Positions 36,642-44,756 of a DNA stretch of 64,000 nucleotides are shown here, in pieces. Each line of letters starts with the position of its first letter. The first letter of the stretch is position 1. A program made the translations under genes and the position numbers. Location of the stretch: positions 54,330 to 118,329 of the forward strand of contig NZ_JAERSD010000004.1 of the NCBI RefSeq assembly GCF_017912555.1. Direction: 5' to 3'. This DNA is from Bacillus sp. REN3. GTDB taxonomy: Bacteria > Bacillota > Bacilli > Bacillales > Cytobacillaceae. The notes beneath the pieces are model-generated. The model did not search any database, was not told the origin of the DNA, and was given only the letters and a program-made list of their open reading frames with translations.

Positions 36642-37427
36642 TTACTTGAATCTTTCAAGGAGTACAGGATAAATGTTAAGCATGGTTCCAGCCTGATCTT
36701 CTTCATACAGATTCAAGATGAGCGAACCGCTTGAGGGAAGTTTTTCCCTTGTCACGTCAATACGGATCGTGAAATGTTTCCACTCCGGATACTTCGATCC
36801 GGTTGCAACCTTCGTTTCGCTCACTAGCTCATTATGGCCGTCTTCTAGTGAATAATGGAACCAGCCATTTCCCGGCCTTGCTTCCCCATACACAATATAA
36901 CTCCCGTTGCTTCCCTCCACGTTTATCTTCCTGAAGACTGGATTCATGCCGGGAATGACCAAGCTTTTCGAATCCATGAGTGCAGATTGCTTTGAAATCG
37001 GCTTGGTATTCACCCCTACTGCCTTCAGTTTTGCTGCAACCGTATACTCACCTGGTTCCACCCGTTCTCCATTCTTGTAATAATCCCAGCTTTCCTTCCA
37101 CCGGATGCTTTGCTGCGGCTTAAGCTTCAATGTTTCAAAAGCCTGGGCAAAAGCCTTCCCCTCAGAATATTGATATACCCTTTGCTTACTGGCATCATAA
37201 ACAGTTATTTCATACTTCTGGGAGGTTGGAAATTCGAATGCCAATGGTGTTCCTCCATCATTCCTCAGCACTAATTCGAATTCCGCTTTTTCCGGCCCAG
37301 CTACCAGGTCTGCAAAAAAGGAGAAGGGAATTCCTGATTGTCTGGAATCCTGTTCTTTTCCGTCAACTGCCTGTGAAGGCGCCGACGATATCAGCAGCAC
37401 TGCCAACAGCAAAATGATACTTCTCAA
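36642..37427 (-). CDS. ipi: exported BsuPI-domain protein with C-terminal Gmad2-like domain
   Basis: A 261-aa protein with three parts: a signal peptide (IILLLAVLLISSAPSQA), a BsuPI proteinase-inhibitor domain (residues about 30-140, FELVLRNDGGTPLAFEFPTSQKYE and WKESWDYYKNGERVEPGEY), and a C-terminal Gmad2-like immunoglobulin domain (NPVFRKINVEG, YIVYGEARPGNGWFHYSLEDG). B. subtilis Ipi is a single-domain intracellular inhibitor of about 120 aa, so this one is larger and secreted. Start TTG with AGGAGG 7 bases upstream. It lies upstream of yitU as ipi does in B. subtilis. Confidence 0.78.
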   Translation of the reverse strand: MRSIILLLAVLLISSAPSQAVDGKEQDSRQSGIPFSFFADLVAGPEKAEFELVLRNDGGTPLAFEFPTSQKYEITVYDASKQRVYQYSEGKAFAQAFETLKLKPQQSIRWKESWDYYKNGERVEPGEYTVAAKLKAVGVNTKPISKQSALMDSKSLVIPGMNPVFRKINVEGSNGSYIVYGEARPGNGWFHYSLEDGHNELVSETKVATGSKYPEWKHFTIRIDVTREKLPSSGSLILNLYEEDQAGTMLNIYPVLLERFK

Positions 37428-37444
37428 TACCTAGCCTCCTTTCC

Positions 37445-38287
37445 TTATTCCTTCCTAAAGGATCCGAATATTCCAGCTGTCTCGATAATATTGGTGAAGG
37501 CTTGCGGATCAACTTCCCTGATTGTCCTTTCAAGGTCAAACATCTCATATCTGGTGATGACAATGACCAGCATTTCTCTTTGCTCTCCACTGAAGGCTCC
37601 TTTTGCAGGAATGATCGTAATCCCTCTGACTAGTTTTTCATGGATGGCTTTCTTTAATTCATCAGGCTTCTTGGTCACGATCATTGCCGTCAACTTTTCA
37701 TGCCGGGTATGGATAGCATCAATGACCCTTGTTGAAACATAGAGTGCTACAAGTGTATAGAGAGCGTTTTCCCAGCCAAACACAAAGCCCGCCGTTACTA
37801 TAATGATGCTGTTCAACGTAAAAAAATATGTACCGACCGGACGATCCTTCATTCGTGACAGCACCATCGCAATGATATCCATCCCTCCCGTCGATGCCCC
37901 CCATTTGAGTGTCAGCCCTACTCCGATTGCGCCAATCACCCCGCCGAACACCGCATTCAGCAAAATATCCTCAGATAATTGCTTCACTGGAAGGATCTCA
38001 AGAAAGAAAGATGACAGCAGCACGGAAATGAAACTGTATAATGTAAAGGATTTGCCTACCTTCATCCATCCGAGAATCGTCACAGGAATGTTCAGGAGCA
38101 ATAACAAAATCCCTGTTGAAATATTAAATGGCGCAAATTCGCCCAGTATGCTTGAAACGAGCTGTGCGATCCCTGTGAAGCCGCTGGCATAGACATTTGC
38201 CGGGATCAAGAAGAAATTCAGGGCTAATGCGTTCAGGAATGCCCCTACCAGTACAATAATGATTTTTTTCGTTTCCAACCAGACCAT
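37445..38287 (-). CDS. yitT: YitT family membrane protein
   Basis: A 280-aa protein with five to six membrane segments (residues about 10-160), including ALNFFLIPANVYASGFTGIAQL and GLTLKWGASTGGMDIIA, followed by a cytoplasmic DUF2179 domain (AMIVTKKPDELKKAIHEKL, RGITIIPAKGAFSG). YitT proteins are of unknown function, possibly transporters. AAAGGGGG precedes the ATG. It is 17 bp upstream of the ipi-like gene on the same strand, and next to degV as in B. subtilis (yitS-yitT). Confidence 0.9.
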   Translation of the reverse strand: MVWLETKKIIIVLVGAFLNALALNFFLIPANVYASGFTGIAQLVSSILGEFAPFNISTGILLLLLNIPVTILGWMKVGKSFTLYSFISVLLSSFFLEILPVKQLSEDILLNAVFGGVIGAIGVGLTLKWGASTGGMDIIAMVLSRMKDRPVGTYFFTLNSIIIVTAGFVFGWENALYTLVALYVSTRVIDAIHTRHEKLTAMIVTKKPDELKKAIHEKLVRGITIIPAKGAFSGEQREMLVIVITRYEMFDLERTIREVDPQAFTNIIETAGIFGSFRKE

Positions 38288-38413
38288 ATGAATCCCCCTT
38301 TTTTTATTCTTCCTCTACCCCTATTTTACGGAAAATCACTACATTTAATTGTCTTTTTGCGATATTCCCTTTAAACTATTAGCATATACTGGTTGAAAGC
38401 AGGTGAAAGTTCC

Positions 38414-39274
38414 ATGTCAGTAAAAATCATGGCTGACAGTGCGTGTGATTTGCCATTGGAATTTTATGGGCAAAATGACACGCTATTATTTCCTTTAAAA
38501 GTTCAAATTGATGGGTCGGAATATGACGACCTCAAGACGATACAGCCAGATCAAGTATATGATGCAATAAGGGCTGGCAATCTTCCTAAGACATCCCAGG
38601 CTTCCCCTGCTGGTTTTAAAGAGGCGTTCACAGAACTGGCGAAAAACAAACAGGATGGAATATACATAGCCTTTTCTTCTGAATTATCAGGTACATACCA
38701 GACAGCGGTGATGATTGCCGATCAGGTAAAAGAAGAATACCCTGACTTGAATCTGACAATCATCGATACGAAGTGCGCTTCCCTTGGATATGGCCTGATT
38801 GTCATGGAAGCTGTAAAAATGGCAAAAGAGAATGCATCAAAGGAAGCCATCCTGAAGGACATAGAGTTCCGCCGCCAGCATATGGAGCATCTATTCTCGG
38901 TGGATGACCTCGATCATCTTGCAAAAGGCGGACGCGTTTCAAAAGCATCGGCCTTCGTTGGCGGGCTGCTGAACATTAAGCCACTACTGAATGTGGAAGA
39001 CGGGAAACTGATTCCCATCGAAAAAATCCGCGGCAAGAAAAAGCTGCTCCGACGGATCCTCGAAGTGATGAAGGAACGCGGGGTAAGCTTCGAACAACAA
39101 ACCGTTGGCATCAGCCACGCAGATGACCTTGGAACAGCACACGAGATGAAAGACATGATCAGCCAGGAACTAAATCCAAAAGAGATCGTGATCACCTCCA
39201 TCGGTGCAGCAATCGGGTCACATACCGGACCCGGGACAATTGCCATTTTCTTTTTGAATAAACTGCCATCATAA
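38414..39274 (+). CDS. DegV family fatty-acid-binding protein
   Basis: A 286-aa DegV/FakB-type protein that binds a fatty acid and in related systems presents it to the kinase FakA. MADSACDLP is the N-terminal signature; SQASPAGFKEAF, AFSSELSGTYQTA, HLAKGGRVSK and GAAIGSHTGPGTIAIFF are all standard. I choose the ATG at 38414 with AGGTGA 8 bases upstream. Equivalent of B. subtilis YitS by position. Confidence 0.92.
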   Translation: MSVKIMADSACDLPLEFYGQNDTLLFPLKVQIDGSEYDDLKTIQPDQVYDAIRAGNLPKTSQASPAGFKEAFTELAKNKQDGIYIAFSSELSGTYQTAVMIADQVKEEYPDLNLTIIDTKCASLGYGLIVMEAVKMAKENASKEAILKDIEFRRQHMEHLFSVDDLDHLAKGGRVSKASAFVGGLLNIKPLLNVEDGKLIPIEKIRGKKKLLRRILEVMKERGVSFEQQTVGISHADDLGTAHEMKDMISQELNPKEIVITSIGAAIGSHTGPGTIAIFFLNKLPS

Positions 39275-39340
39275 TCATACATACTCCTTTTGGGTTTCAG
39301 GAACAATAACATCAATCCTGACCTTGAAAGGAGTTTTATT

Positions 39341-39472
39341 ATGCCAAATACCTCGGATAACGATAAAAAAGCAAGGGACAATAACGCCCTTCGTCACGAA
39401 AAGAACATGGAACGCGAAAAGAACCGGAAGGCCGGAAAGCATCAATATTCGAAAAAAACAGATCATTTATAA
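39341..39472 (+). CDS. DUF3941-like 43-aa protein
   Basis: A 43-residue very polar protein, MPNTSDNDKKARDNNALRH at the start and HQYSKKTDHL at the end, which I recognise as the small Bacillus DUF3941 type. AAAGGAG lies 7 bases before the ATG. Function unknown. Confidence 0.72.
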   Translation: MPNTSDNDKKARDNNALRHEKNMEREKNRKAGKHQYSKKTDHL

Positions 39473-39485
39473 GGGAAAACAATGC

Positions 39486-39513
39486 AAAATAGAGCCACTT
39501 GGCTCTATTTTTG
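39486..39513. terminator. bidirectional terminator between DUF3941-like gene and cvfB
   Basis: AAAATAGAGCC-ACTT-GGCTCTATTTT followed by TG and T-run; it overlaps the last codons of the convergent cvfB gene. Confidence 0.85.
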
Positions 39514-40368
39514 TTTTTTGAATGTCCAATTATCCTGCTGATAAATCCTATCTTCCTTCATCAGCCTGCCAAGCGCCCTTTTGAAGGATCCCTTGCTCAT
39601 CCCAAAACGTTCCTGTATGTCTTCTGCCATGCTTTTATCATGGTATGGCATGGCGCCATTCCTTGACTCAAGATAGTCCATGATCTTTTCGGCATCTTTA
39701 TCCAGGGCCTCCTGTTTCCGCGGCAGAAGTGAAACGTTGATTGAGCCATCTTCTTTGACATCGATGATCCTGCCTTCGACTTTCTCTCCAATCCTGGGTT
39801 CTGTGCGGCGTTGCGATTCATGGATGAAGCCTTTGAAGCCCTCTGTGGTGATGATCCAGCTTCCCACTCGCGCAGTCCTGTAAATATAACCGTGGACATT
39901 TTTATTGAAATCCTGTCTTGTTGCCTTCACGGAGATTTCCTGGATGACCGGGTCAGCAGCCATCCTCGCGTAAATCATGTTATTGCGGTTCACCCTGAGA
40001 GTGATGTAGAGCAAATCCCCTTTTTGTGGCCAGACTGCTTTTACCACTGGCAAATCATCCTTCCCGAGAAGGATGTCTTTATTGATGCCGATATCGAGAA
40101 AAGCACCCAGGCCTTCTTTGACTTCAACGACAGGGACCCAGTCATATTTCCCAACCGTTACTTTAGGAATGGTTGTTGTCGCAGCAAGCCTCCCTTGTGA
40201 ATCCACAAACAGGAAAACTTCAACCGTATCGCCTTCCTTAAAAGTTCTGGCGGTATCGTTTGAATGAAGAAGGACATCTTCTTCGCCATCGGTCAAAAAA
40301 TAACCATAATCTGCAATCCTTGCGACCGTCATCTTTAAGACCTGGCCGGTATAATCCTGTAAAGACAT
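39505..40368 (-). CDS. cvfB: S1 RNA-binding protein, CvfB/YitL family
   Basis: A 287-aa cytoplasmic protein made of OB/S1-like domains (TVARIADYGYFLTDGEEDVLLH, VVEVKEGLGAFLDIGINKDILL, GRIIDVKEDGSINVSLLPRKQE) and a C-terminal winged helix (MSKGSFKRALGRLMKEDRIYQ). CvfB of S. aureus influences virulence regulators through RNA. GAGGAATG lies at the start. Homologue of B. subtilis YitL, here next to yajQ (yitK) as in that genome. Confidence 0.9.
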   Translation of the reverse strand: MSLQDYTGQVLKMTVARIADYGYFLTDGEEDVLLHSNDTARTFKEGDTVEVFLFVDSQGRLAATTTIPKVTVGKYDWVPVVEVKEGLGAFLDIGINKDILLGKDDLPVVKAVWPQKGDLLYITLRVNRNNMIYARMAADPVIQEISVKATRQDFNKNVHGYIYRTARVGSWIITTEGFKGFIHESQRRTEPRIGEKVEGRIIDVKEDGSINVSLLPRKQEALDKDAEKIMDYLESRNGAMPYHDKSMAEDIQERFGMSKGSFKRALGRLMKEDRIYQQDNWTFKKQK

Positions 40369-40531
40369 TTCATTCCTCCTGCAAAGGTTTTATTTAAAAG
40401 TATAACCAAATATCGTGAGCATTGTTTGAACTGCTATATTTTACTATAATGAAAGGAAAAGCGAAAGCGGCTTAAACCGGATGGGGCGTTTTCGCCAAAA
40501 AAAAGAAAATTCTTTCATGTTGGAGGTAGCT

Positions 40532-41023
40532 ATGGCTAAAGAAAGTTCGTTTGATATCGTATCCAAAATCGAAATGTCAGAAGTAACGAATGCAATTAAC
40601 ATCGCGATGAAGGAAATCCAGAATCGTTATGATTTCAAAGGAAGCAAAAGCGACATTACCCTGGATAAGGAAGAGCTCGTGCTGATTTCAGACGATGAAT
40701 TCAAACTTGAGCAATTAAAGGACGTGCTTTTCAGCAAAATGGTCAAGCGGGAGATTCCGGTAAAGAATCTCGATTATGGCAAGGTGGAGCGCGCTTCTGG
40801 CGGAACTGTCCGCCAGCGGGCCAAATTGATCCAGGGAATCGATAAGGAAAACGCAAAGAAAATCAATACTATCATCAAAAACAGCGGCGTAAAAGTCAAG
40901 AGCCAAAACCAAGATGACCAGATTCGCGTCACAGGCAAAAGCCGCGATGATCTCCAAAAAATCATTGCTGCTATCAAAGAAGCCGATCTTTCGATAGACG
41001 TACAATTCGTGAACTATCGTTAA
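40532..41023 (+). CDS. yitK: YajQ family nucleotide-binding protein
   Basis: A 163-aa protein of the YajQ/DUF520 family, two ferredoxin-like repeats that bind nucleotides (c-di-GMP in some proteobacteria). [26 protein letters not shown] and [17 protein letters not shown] are diagnostic. I start at 40532, with TTGGAGG 5 bases upstream, which gives the exact family length; the longer frame from 40481 lacks a ribosome site. Confidence 0.93.
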   Translation: MAKESSFDIVSKIEMSEVTNAINIAMKEIQNRYDFKGSKSDITLDKEELVLISDDEFKLEQLKDVLFSKMVKREIPVKNLDYGKVERASGGTVRQRAKLIQGIDKENAKKINTIIKNSGVKVKSQNQDDQIRVTGKSRDDLQKIIAAIKEADLSIDVQFVNYR

Positions 41024-41028
41024 TAGCA

Positions 41029-41057
41029 GAAGCGGGCCATCATTGGTCCGCTTTTCC
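41029..41057 (+). terminator. terminator of yajQ
   Basis: AGCGGGCC-ATCATT-GGTCCGCT followed by TTTCCCC; 8-bp stem with one G-U pair. Confidence 0.7.
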
Positions 41058-41225
41058 CCTATCTAAATCTTCATAAATCCTTCACAAAACCCCTGCCCCT
41101 ATTTTATATTTCCAAGTTAAAATTAGTAAATAAAGAGGGTTGTAGTGACTTTTATAGTTAGCGACCCAAAAAGATTCACAATTTCTTCACATTGATATGT
41201 TGGTTTTCCCCTATTCTCAGGTTAA

Positions 41226-41243
41226 TATACCAGTAGGGGTATA
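41226..41243 (+). promoter_or_regulatory. CsoR/CstR-type operator upstream of the CoA-disulfide reductase
   Basis: TATACC-AGTAGG-GGTATA is an inverted repeat of the class bound by CsoR-family repressors; the persulfide sensor CstR uses ATACC...GGTAT sites. It lies 33 bases before the start of a reductase-rhodanese gene, which is a fitting target. The repressor itself is not in the window. Confidence 0.6.
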
Positions 41244-41276
41244 AATTAATTTTTTCTCCGAAAGGATGACTGGAAA

Positions 41277-42920
41277 ATGGGTAAAAAAATCGTGATCGTA
41301 GGCGGCGTTGCCGGTGGAGCTACTACAGCAACAAAGCTGAGAAGACTAGATGAACAGGCTGAAATCGTATTATTTGAAAGAGGAGAATATATATCTTTCG
41401 CAAACTGCGGGCTGCCCTACCATATAAGTGGTGTCATCGAGGACAGGGCGAAATTGCTGCTCCAGACAGTAGAAGGAATGAACGCCCGTTACAATATGGA
41501 TATCCGCAACCTGACTGAAGTGACTTCAATCGACCGCAAGGAGAAAACCATCACAGCAAGGAATGTCCAAACAGGCGAAGAGTATAGCGAAAGCTATGAT
41601 GTGCTTATTTTATCACCGGGTGCGAAACCAATCGTCCCTCCAATCGAGGGGCTGAAGAGCAGCAATGTTTTCACTTTGAGAAACATTCCGGATATGGATA
41701 AAATAAAAAACTACCTTGAAGAAAACAATCCGAAGAATGCTGTTGTGATCGGCGGCGGTTTCATTGGACTGGAAATGGCTGAAAACCTGGTTGAAGCAGG
41801 GATTTCCGTCACCCTGATAGAAAAATTGCCACAGGTAATGGGGCCTATCGACCCTGAAATGGCTGCGATTGTTGAAGAAGAGTTAACGAAGCATGGCATC
41901 AATTTGATTCTTGGGGACGGCATCGCCGACGTCATTGAAAACGGAACAAAGGTTGTGCTTGAAAGCGGCAAAGAACTGGATGCTGAAATGATTATCCTGT
42001 CTATCGGCGTCCGGCCAGAAAACACCCTTGCTGTCGAAGCTGGCCTTGAGCTTGGAGAACGAGGCGGCATCAAGGTGAATGAATACCTGCAAACCTCCGA
42101 TCCAGCGATTTACGCAATGGGAGATGCCATCGAAGTGCTTGATTACATCAATGGCAAACCAACGATGATTCCGCTTGCCTGGCCAGCTAACCGCCAAGCT
42201 CATATTGTCGGACACCATATCAATGGCCGTAACATCAAATACCCAGGCACGCTTGGCACGTCAATCGTAAAAGTATTCGACCTGACTGCTGCGACTACCG
42301 GAAATAGTGAGAAATTGCTTAAGAGACTGGGTATCCCATATGAAGTCGTGCATATCCATCCTATGTCCCACGCTGGATACTATCCTGGCGCGGAGCAAAT
42401 CGCACTTAAGTTGGTCTTCGACAAGGAGACGGGCAAAATCTATGGTGCACAGGCGGTTGGCAAAGATGGGGCCGATAAACGCATAGATGTTATCGCAACG
42501 GCCATCAAGGGCGGTCTGACTGTATATGACCTCCAGGAGCTCGAGCTTGCCTATGCGCCGCCATTCTCTTCAGCAAAGGATCCAGTGAACATGGCTGGTT
42601 ATGTTGCGTCCAACATCGTAGATGGTACAATCGAAACGTTCCAATGGCATGAAGTCGATGACTTGGTCAGGGATGGAGCCTACATGATCGATGTTCGTAC
42701 GGAGGAAGAGTTTGCTGACGGAAAAATCGAAGGGACAAAGAACATCCCGCTTGATGAATTGCGCAGCCGTCTCGATGAGCTTCCAAAAGACAAAACGATC
42801 CTCATCACATGCCAAGTCGGCTTAAGAGGATACCTTGCATCCCGAATTCTTCTTCACAACGGATTTGAGGCCAAAAATCTCACAGGAGGTTACAAAACAT
42901 ACTCCATGTCGAGAAAATAA
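41277..42920 (+). CDS. CoA-disulfide reductase with C-terminal rhodanese domain
   Basis: A 547-aa flavoprotein: FAD site VIVGGVAGGATTATKLRRLD, redox Cys44 in FANCGLPYHISG, NAD site VVIGGGFIGLEMAENL, a dimer domain, and a rhodanese domain (residues about 455-547) with active-site Cys in LITCQVGLRG. Such fusions reduce CoA disulfide or CoA persulfide/polysulfide in Bacilli. AAAGGATG precedes the ATG. The CstR-like operator upstream suggests induction by reactive sulfur. A terminator follows. Confidence 0.93.
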   Translation: MGKKIVIVGGVAGGATTATKLRRLDEQAEIVLFERGEYISFANCGLPYHISGVIEDRAKLLLQTVEGMNARYNMDIRNLTEVTSIDRKEKTITARNVQTGEEYSESYDVLILSPGAKPIVPPIEGLKSSNVFTLRNIPDMDKIKNYLEENNPKNAVVIGGGFIGLEMAENLVEAGISVTLIEKLPQVMGPIDPEMAAIVEEELTKHGINLILGDGIADVIENGTKVVLESGKELDAEMIILSIGVRPENTLAVEAGLELGERGGIKVNEYLQTSDPAIYAMGDAIEVLDYINGKPTMIPLAWPANRQAHIVGHHINGRNIKYPGTLGTSIVKVFDLTAATTGNSEKLLKRLGIPYEVVHIHPMSHAGYYPGAEQIALKLVFDKETGKIYGAQAVGKDGADKRIDVIATAIKGGLTVYDLQELELAYAPPFSSAKDPVNMAGYVASNIVDGTIETFQWHEVDDLVRDGAYMIDVRTEEEFADGKIEGTKNIPLDELRSRLDELPKDKTILITCQVGLRGYLASRILLHNGFEAKNLTGGYKTYSMSRK

Positions 42921-42928
42921 ATGTCCAT

Positions 42929-42961
42929 GCAGCAGCTTCTGATATAGAGGCTGCTGTTTTT
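42929..42961 (+). terminator. terminator of the CoA-disulfide reductase
   Basis: GCAGCAGC...GCTGCTG (42929-42956) followed by TTTTTT. The remaining 42962-43245 stretch upstream of the SDR has a short open frame without ribosome site and no feature I recognise. Confidence 0.75.
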
Positions 42962-43245
42962 TATCTTTGATCTTCTGGAACTCGTAGTTCCCTATTTCCT
43001 CCATCTTCCTGAACGCCCGAAGCAGCCAAACCCTGAACCCCAAGTTTGGAATCGAATCTCTTCACCGTGATTTCTCCGGATACAAGGCAATAGAAGAACC
43101 CATTCAAGACCAGAACACTTCCTCTTCCGTATCAGCAATGGATGATGCCATTTCCGCCACAAAGAATTTATTTCCATGTTTTTTCAAAGAGCATTTAAGG
43201 AATTAATTAAAATAGGCCGAAATTAATTTGGGAGTGATGTTTGAA

Positions 43246-44109
43246 ATGTCAAAAGAAAGCAAGCAAGGCTTCCCGCCCCAGCATCAAGACCATCAGCCTG
43301 GAACCGAACCAGAAATGACACCTGAACCGAGATCGGTGGATGAAAACTACAAAGGTTCCGGGAAGCTGGAAGGAAAAGTCGCATTGATCACTGGCGGCGA
43401 CAGTGGAATCGGTAAATCTGTAGCCATTTATTATGCGAAGGAAGGCGCGGATGTTGCCATTGTATACCTTGAAGAAAATAAAGATGCACAGACGGCAAAG
43501 GAGCTGATCGAAGCTGAAGGACGAAAATGCCTGCTGCTAGCCGGCGATGTCGGAAGCGATGATTTCTGCAAGGAAGCCGTCAAGCAAACTCTAAATGAAT
43601 TTGGGAAAATTGACATCCTAGTCAATAATGCTGCTGAGCAGCATCCGCAGGAGAGCCTGTTGGATATTTCAGCAGAACAAATGGAGAAGACTTTCAGGAC
43701 GAATATCTTCTCAATATTTTATTTGACGAAAGCTGTCTTGCCCGAGCTGAAGAAAGGCAGTACGATCATCAACACATCTTCGATCACCGCCTATAAAGGA
43801 AATCCTAAACTGATTGACTATTCATCTACGAAAGGCGCGATTGTCACCTTCACCCGTTCATTGGCGATGTCCCTGGTATCGAAAGGGATCCGCGTGAACA
43901 GCGTGGCACCTGGTCCAATCTGGACGCCGCTGATTCCATCAACCTTTTCGGAAGACGAAGTCGCGAAGTTCGGCAAAGATTCCCCGATGGGACGTGCGGG
44001 GCAGCCATATGAACTGGCACCGGCCTACGTTTACCTTGCAAGCGATGATTCCGCATATGTGAGCGGCCAGACGATACACGTCAATGGCGGCACAGTGGTC
44101 AATGGGTAA
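43246..44109 (+). CDS. SDR family oxidoreductase (general-stress type)
   Basis: A 287-aa short-chain dehydrogenase with an N-terminal polar extension (QGFPPQHQDHQPGTEPEM) found in the YdaD/YhdF/YhxC group of Bacilli. VALITGGDSGIGKSVA is the NADP site, NNAAEQHP the NNAG-type motif, and the catalytic Tyr-Lys lies in DYSSTKGAIV. Substrate unknown. I start at 43246, with GGGAG 11 bases upstream. Confidence 0.88.
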   Translation: MSKESKQGFPPQHQDHQPGTEPEMTPEPRSVDENYKGSGKLEGKVALITGGDSGIGKSVAIYYAKEGADVAIVYLEENKDAQTAKELIEAEGRKCLLLAGDVGSDDFCKEAVKQTLNEFGKIDILVNNAAEQHPQESLLDISAEQMEKTFRTNIFSIFYLTKAVLPELKKGSTIINTSSITAYKGNPKLIDYSSTKGAIVTFTRSLAMSLVSKGIRVNSVAPGPIWTPLIPSTFSEDEVAKFGKDSPMGRAGQPYELAPAYVYLASDDSAYVSGQTIHVNGGTVVNG

Positions 44110-44116
44110 AGATCAG

Positions 44117-44160
44117 GAAGAGGCTGTCCCAAAAGGATAACTTTTGGGACAGCCTCTTTT
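44117..44160 (+). terminator. terminator of the SDR gene
   Basis: AAGAGGCTGTCCCAAAAG (44119-44136) and CTTTTGGGACAGCCTCTT (44141-44158), then TT: an 18-bp perfect stem. Confidence 0.92.
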
Positions 44161-44195
44161 CTTATTCTTGTTAGACAACCCGTTGTTTTGCGCTC

Positions 44196-44446
44196 CAGGC
44201 CCTTCGATGGACAGGACCTAGTGGCGACGTTGCCGCAGGACGCGGCGGTCTTAGTGGCCCAGCGCTTATCGGGGCTGACCAAAGTGCTTCCGCCTTTCTT
44301 TCTCCTCCGCGCAAACGCCTGCGGAATCTCCCCTGCCATGTATTCCCGCAGGACACTGAATGGGCTTCCTTGAGTTTGTCCACGCACGAAGAAAATACGT
44401 AAGCATTTTCGAGGAGTCTCCGTGCCTTCCGCTCCAATCAAATAAG
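44196..44446. repeat. dispersed GC-rich structured element, copy 2
   Basis: Collinear with 3234-3486: CAGGCCCTTCGA-GGACAGGAC, GACGTTGCCGCAGGACGCGG (identical 20 bases), TTGGGGCTGACCAAAG-like block, CGCAGGACACTGAATGG, CCACGCACGAAG and CTCCAATCAA. The copies differ by many substitutions and small indels. It lies between the SDR terminator and an IS1182-type remnant. No coding evidence. Confidence 0.8.
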
Positions 44447-44548
44447 TGTACTTTTCCTTATCGGTAAATAGGTGAAGAAATAAGAGAATCGCCCTTCTTT
44501 TGTATAATGCAGTCACCACAACCACCATACCAAAGGAGCGATTTTCTT

Positions 44549-44668
44549 ATGAAACATGATCATAATTCCTTCATCGATTATAACAGGGATCAATTGACCC
44601 TGCCGCCTGACCTCGAAGTCCTCACCCCGAAAACCATCTTAGCCGAATTGTGCCCGCTCTGCCCGTGA
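44549..44668 (+). pseudogene. IS1182-family transposase, 5' fragment with frameshift
   Basis: An ATG with AAAGGAG upstream opens MKHDHNSFIDYNRDQLTLP followed by PDLEVL, the N-terminus I recognise from IS1182-type transposases. After ACCCC the expected ENHLSRIV continues in another frame, so one base has been lost, and homology stops soon after (about 44640). An inverted repeat (AGAGAATCGCCCTT at 44481 against AAAGGAGCGATTTTCTT before the ATG) could hide the start in read-through RNA, as in many IS elements. The rest of the element is missing. Confidence 0.65.
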
Positions 44669-44704
44669 ATCAAGAAAACTCTTTGCAAGCGGCGTTTCAA
44701 ATAA

Positions 44705-44735
44705 AGAAAAAACAAAGCATCGCTGCCTTGCTTTT
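44705..44735 (-). terminator. terminator after the LacI-family gene
   Basis: On the minus strand AAAGCA...TGCTTT with a 9-nt loop, followed by GTTTTTTC, about 25 bases past the stop codon. Confidence 0.6.
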
Positions 44736-44756
44736 TAAAATTCCCGAAATAGTATG

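Noticed and set aside
43017-43205. Plus-strand open stretch between the CoA-disulfide reductase and the SDR
   Set aside because: No start codon with a ribosome site and no recognisable motif; not enough to call a gene or pseudogene.
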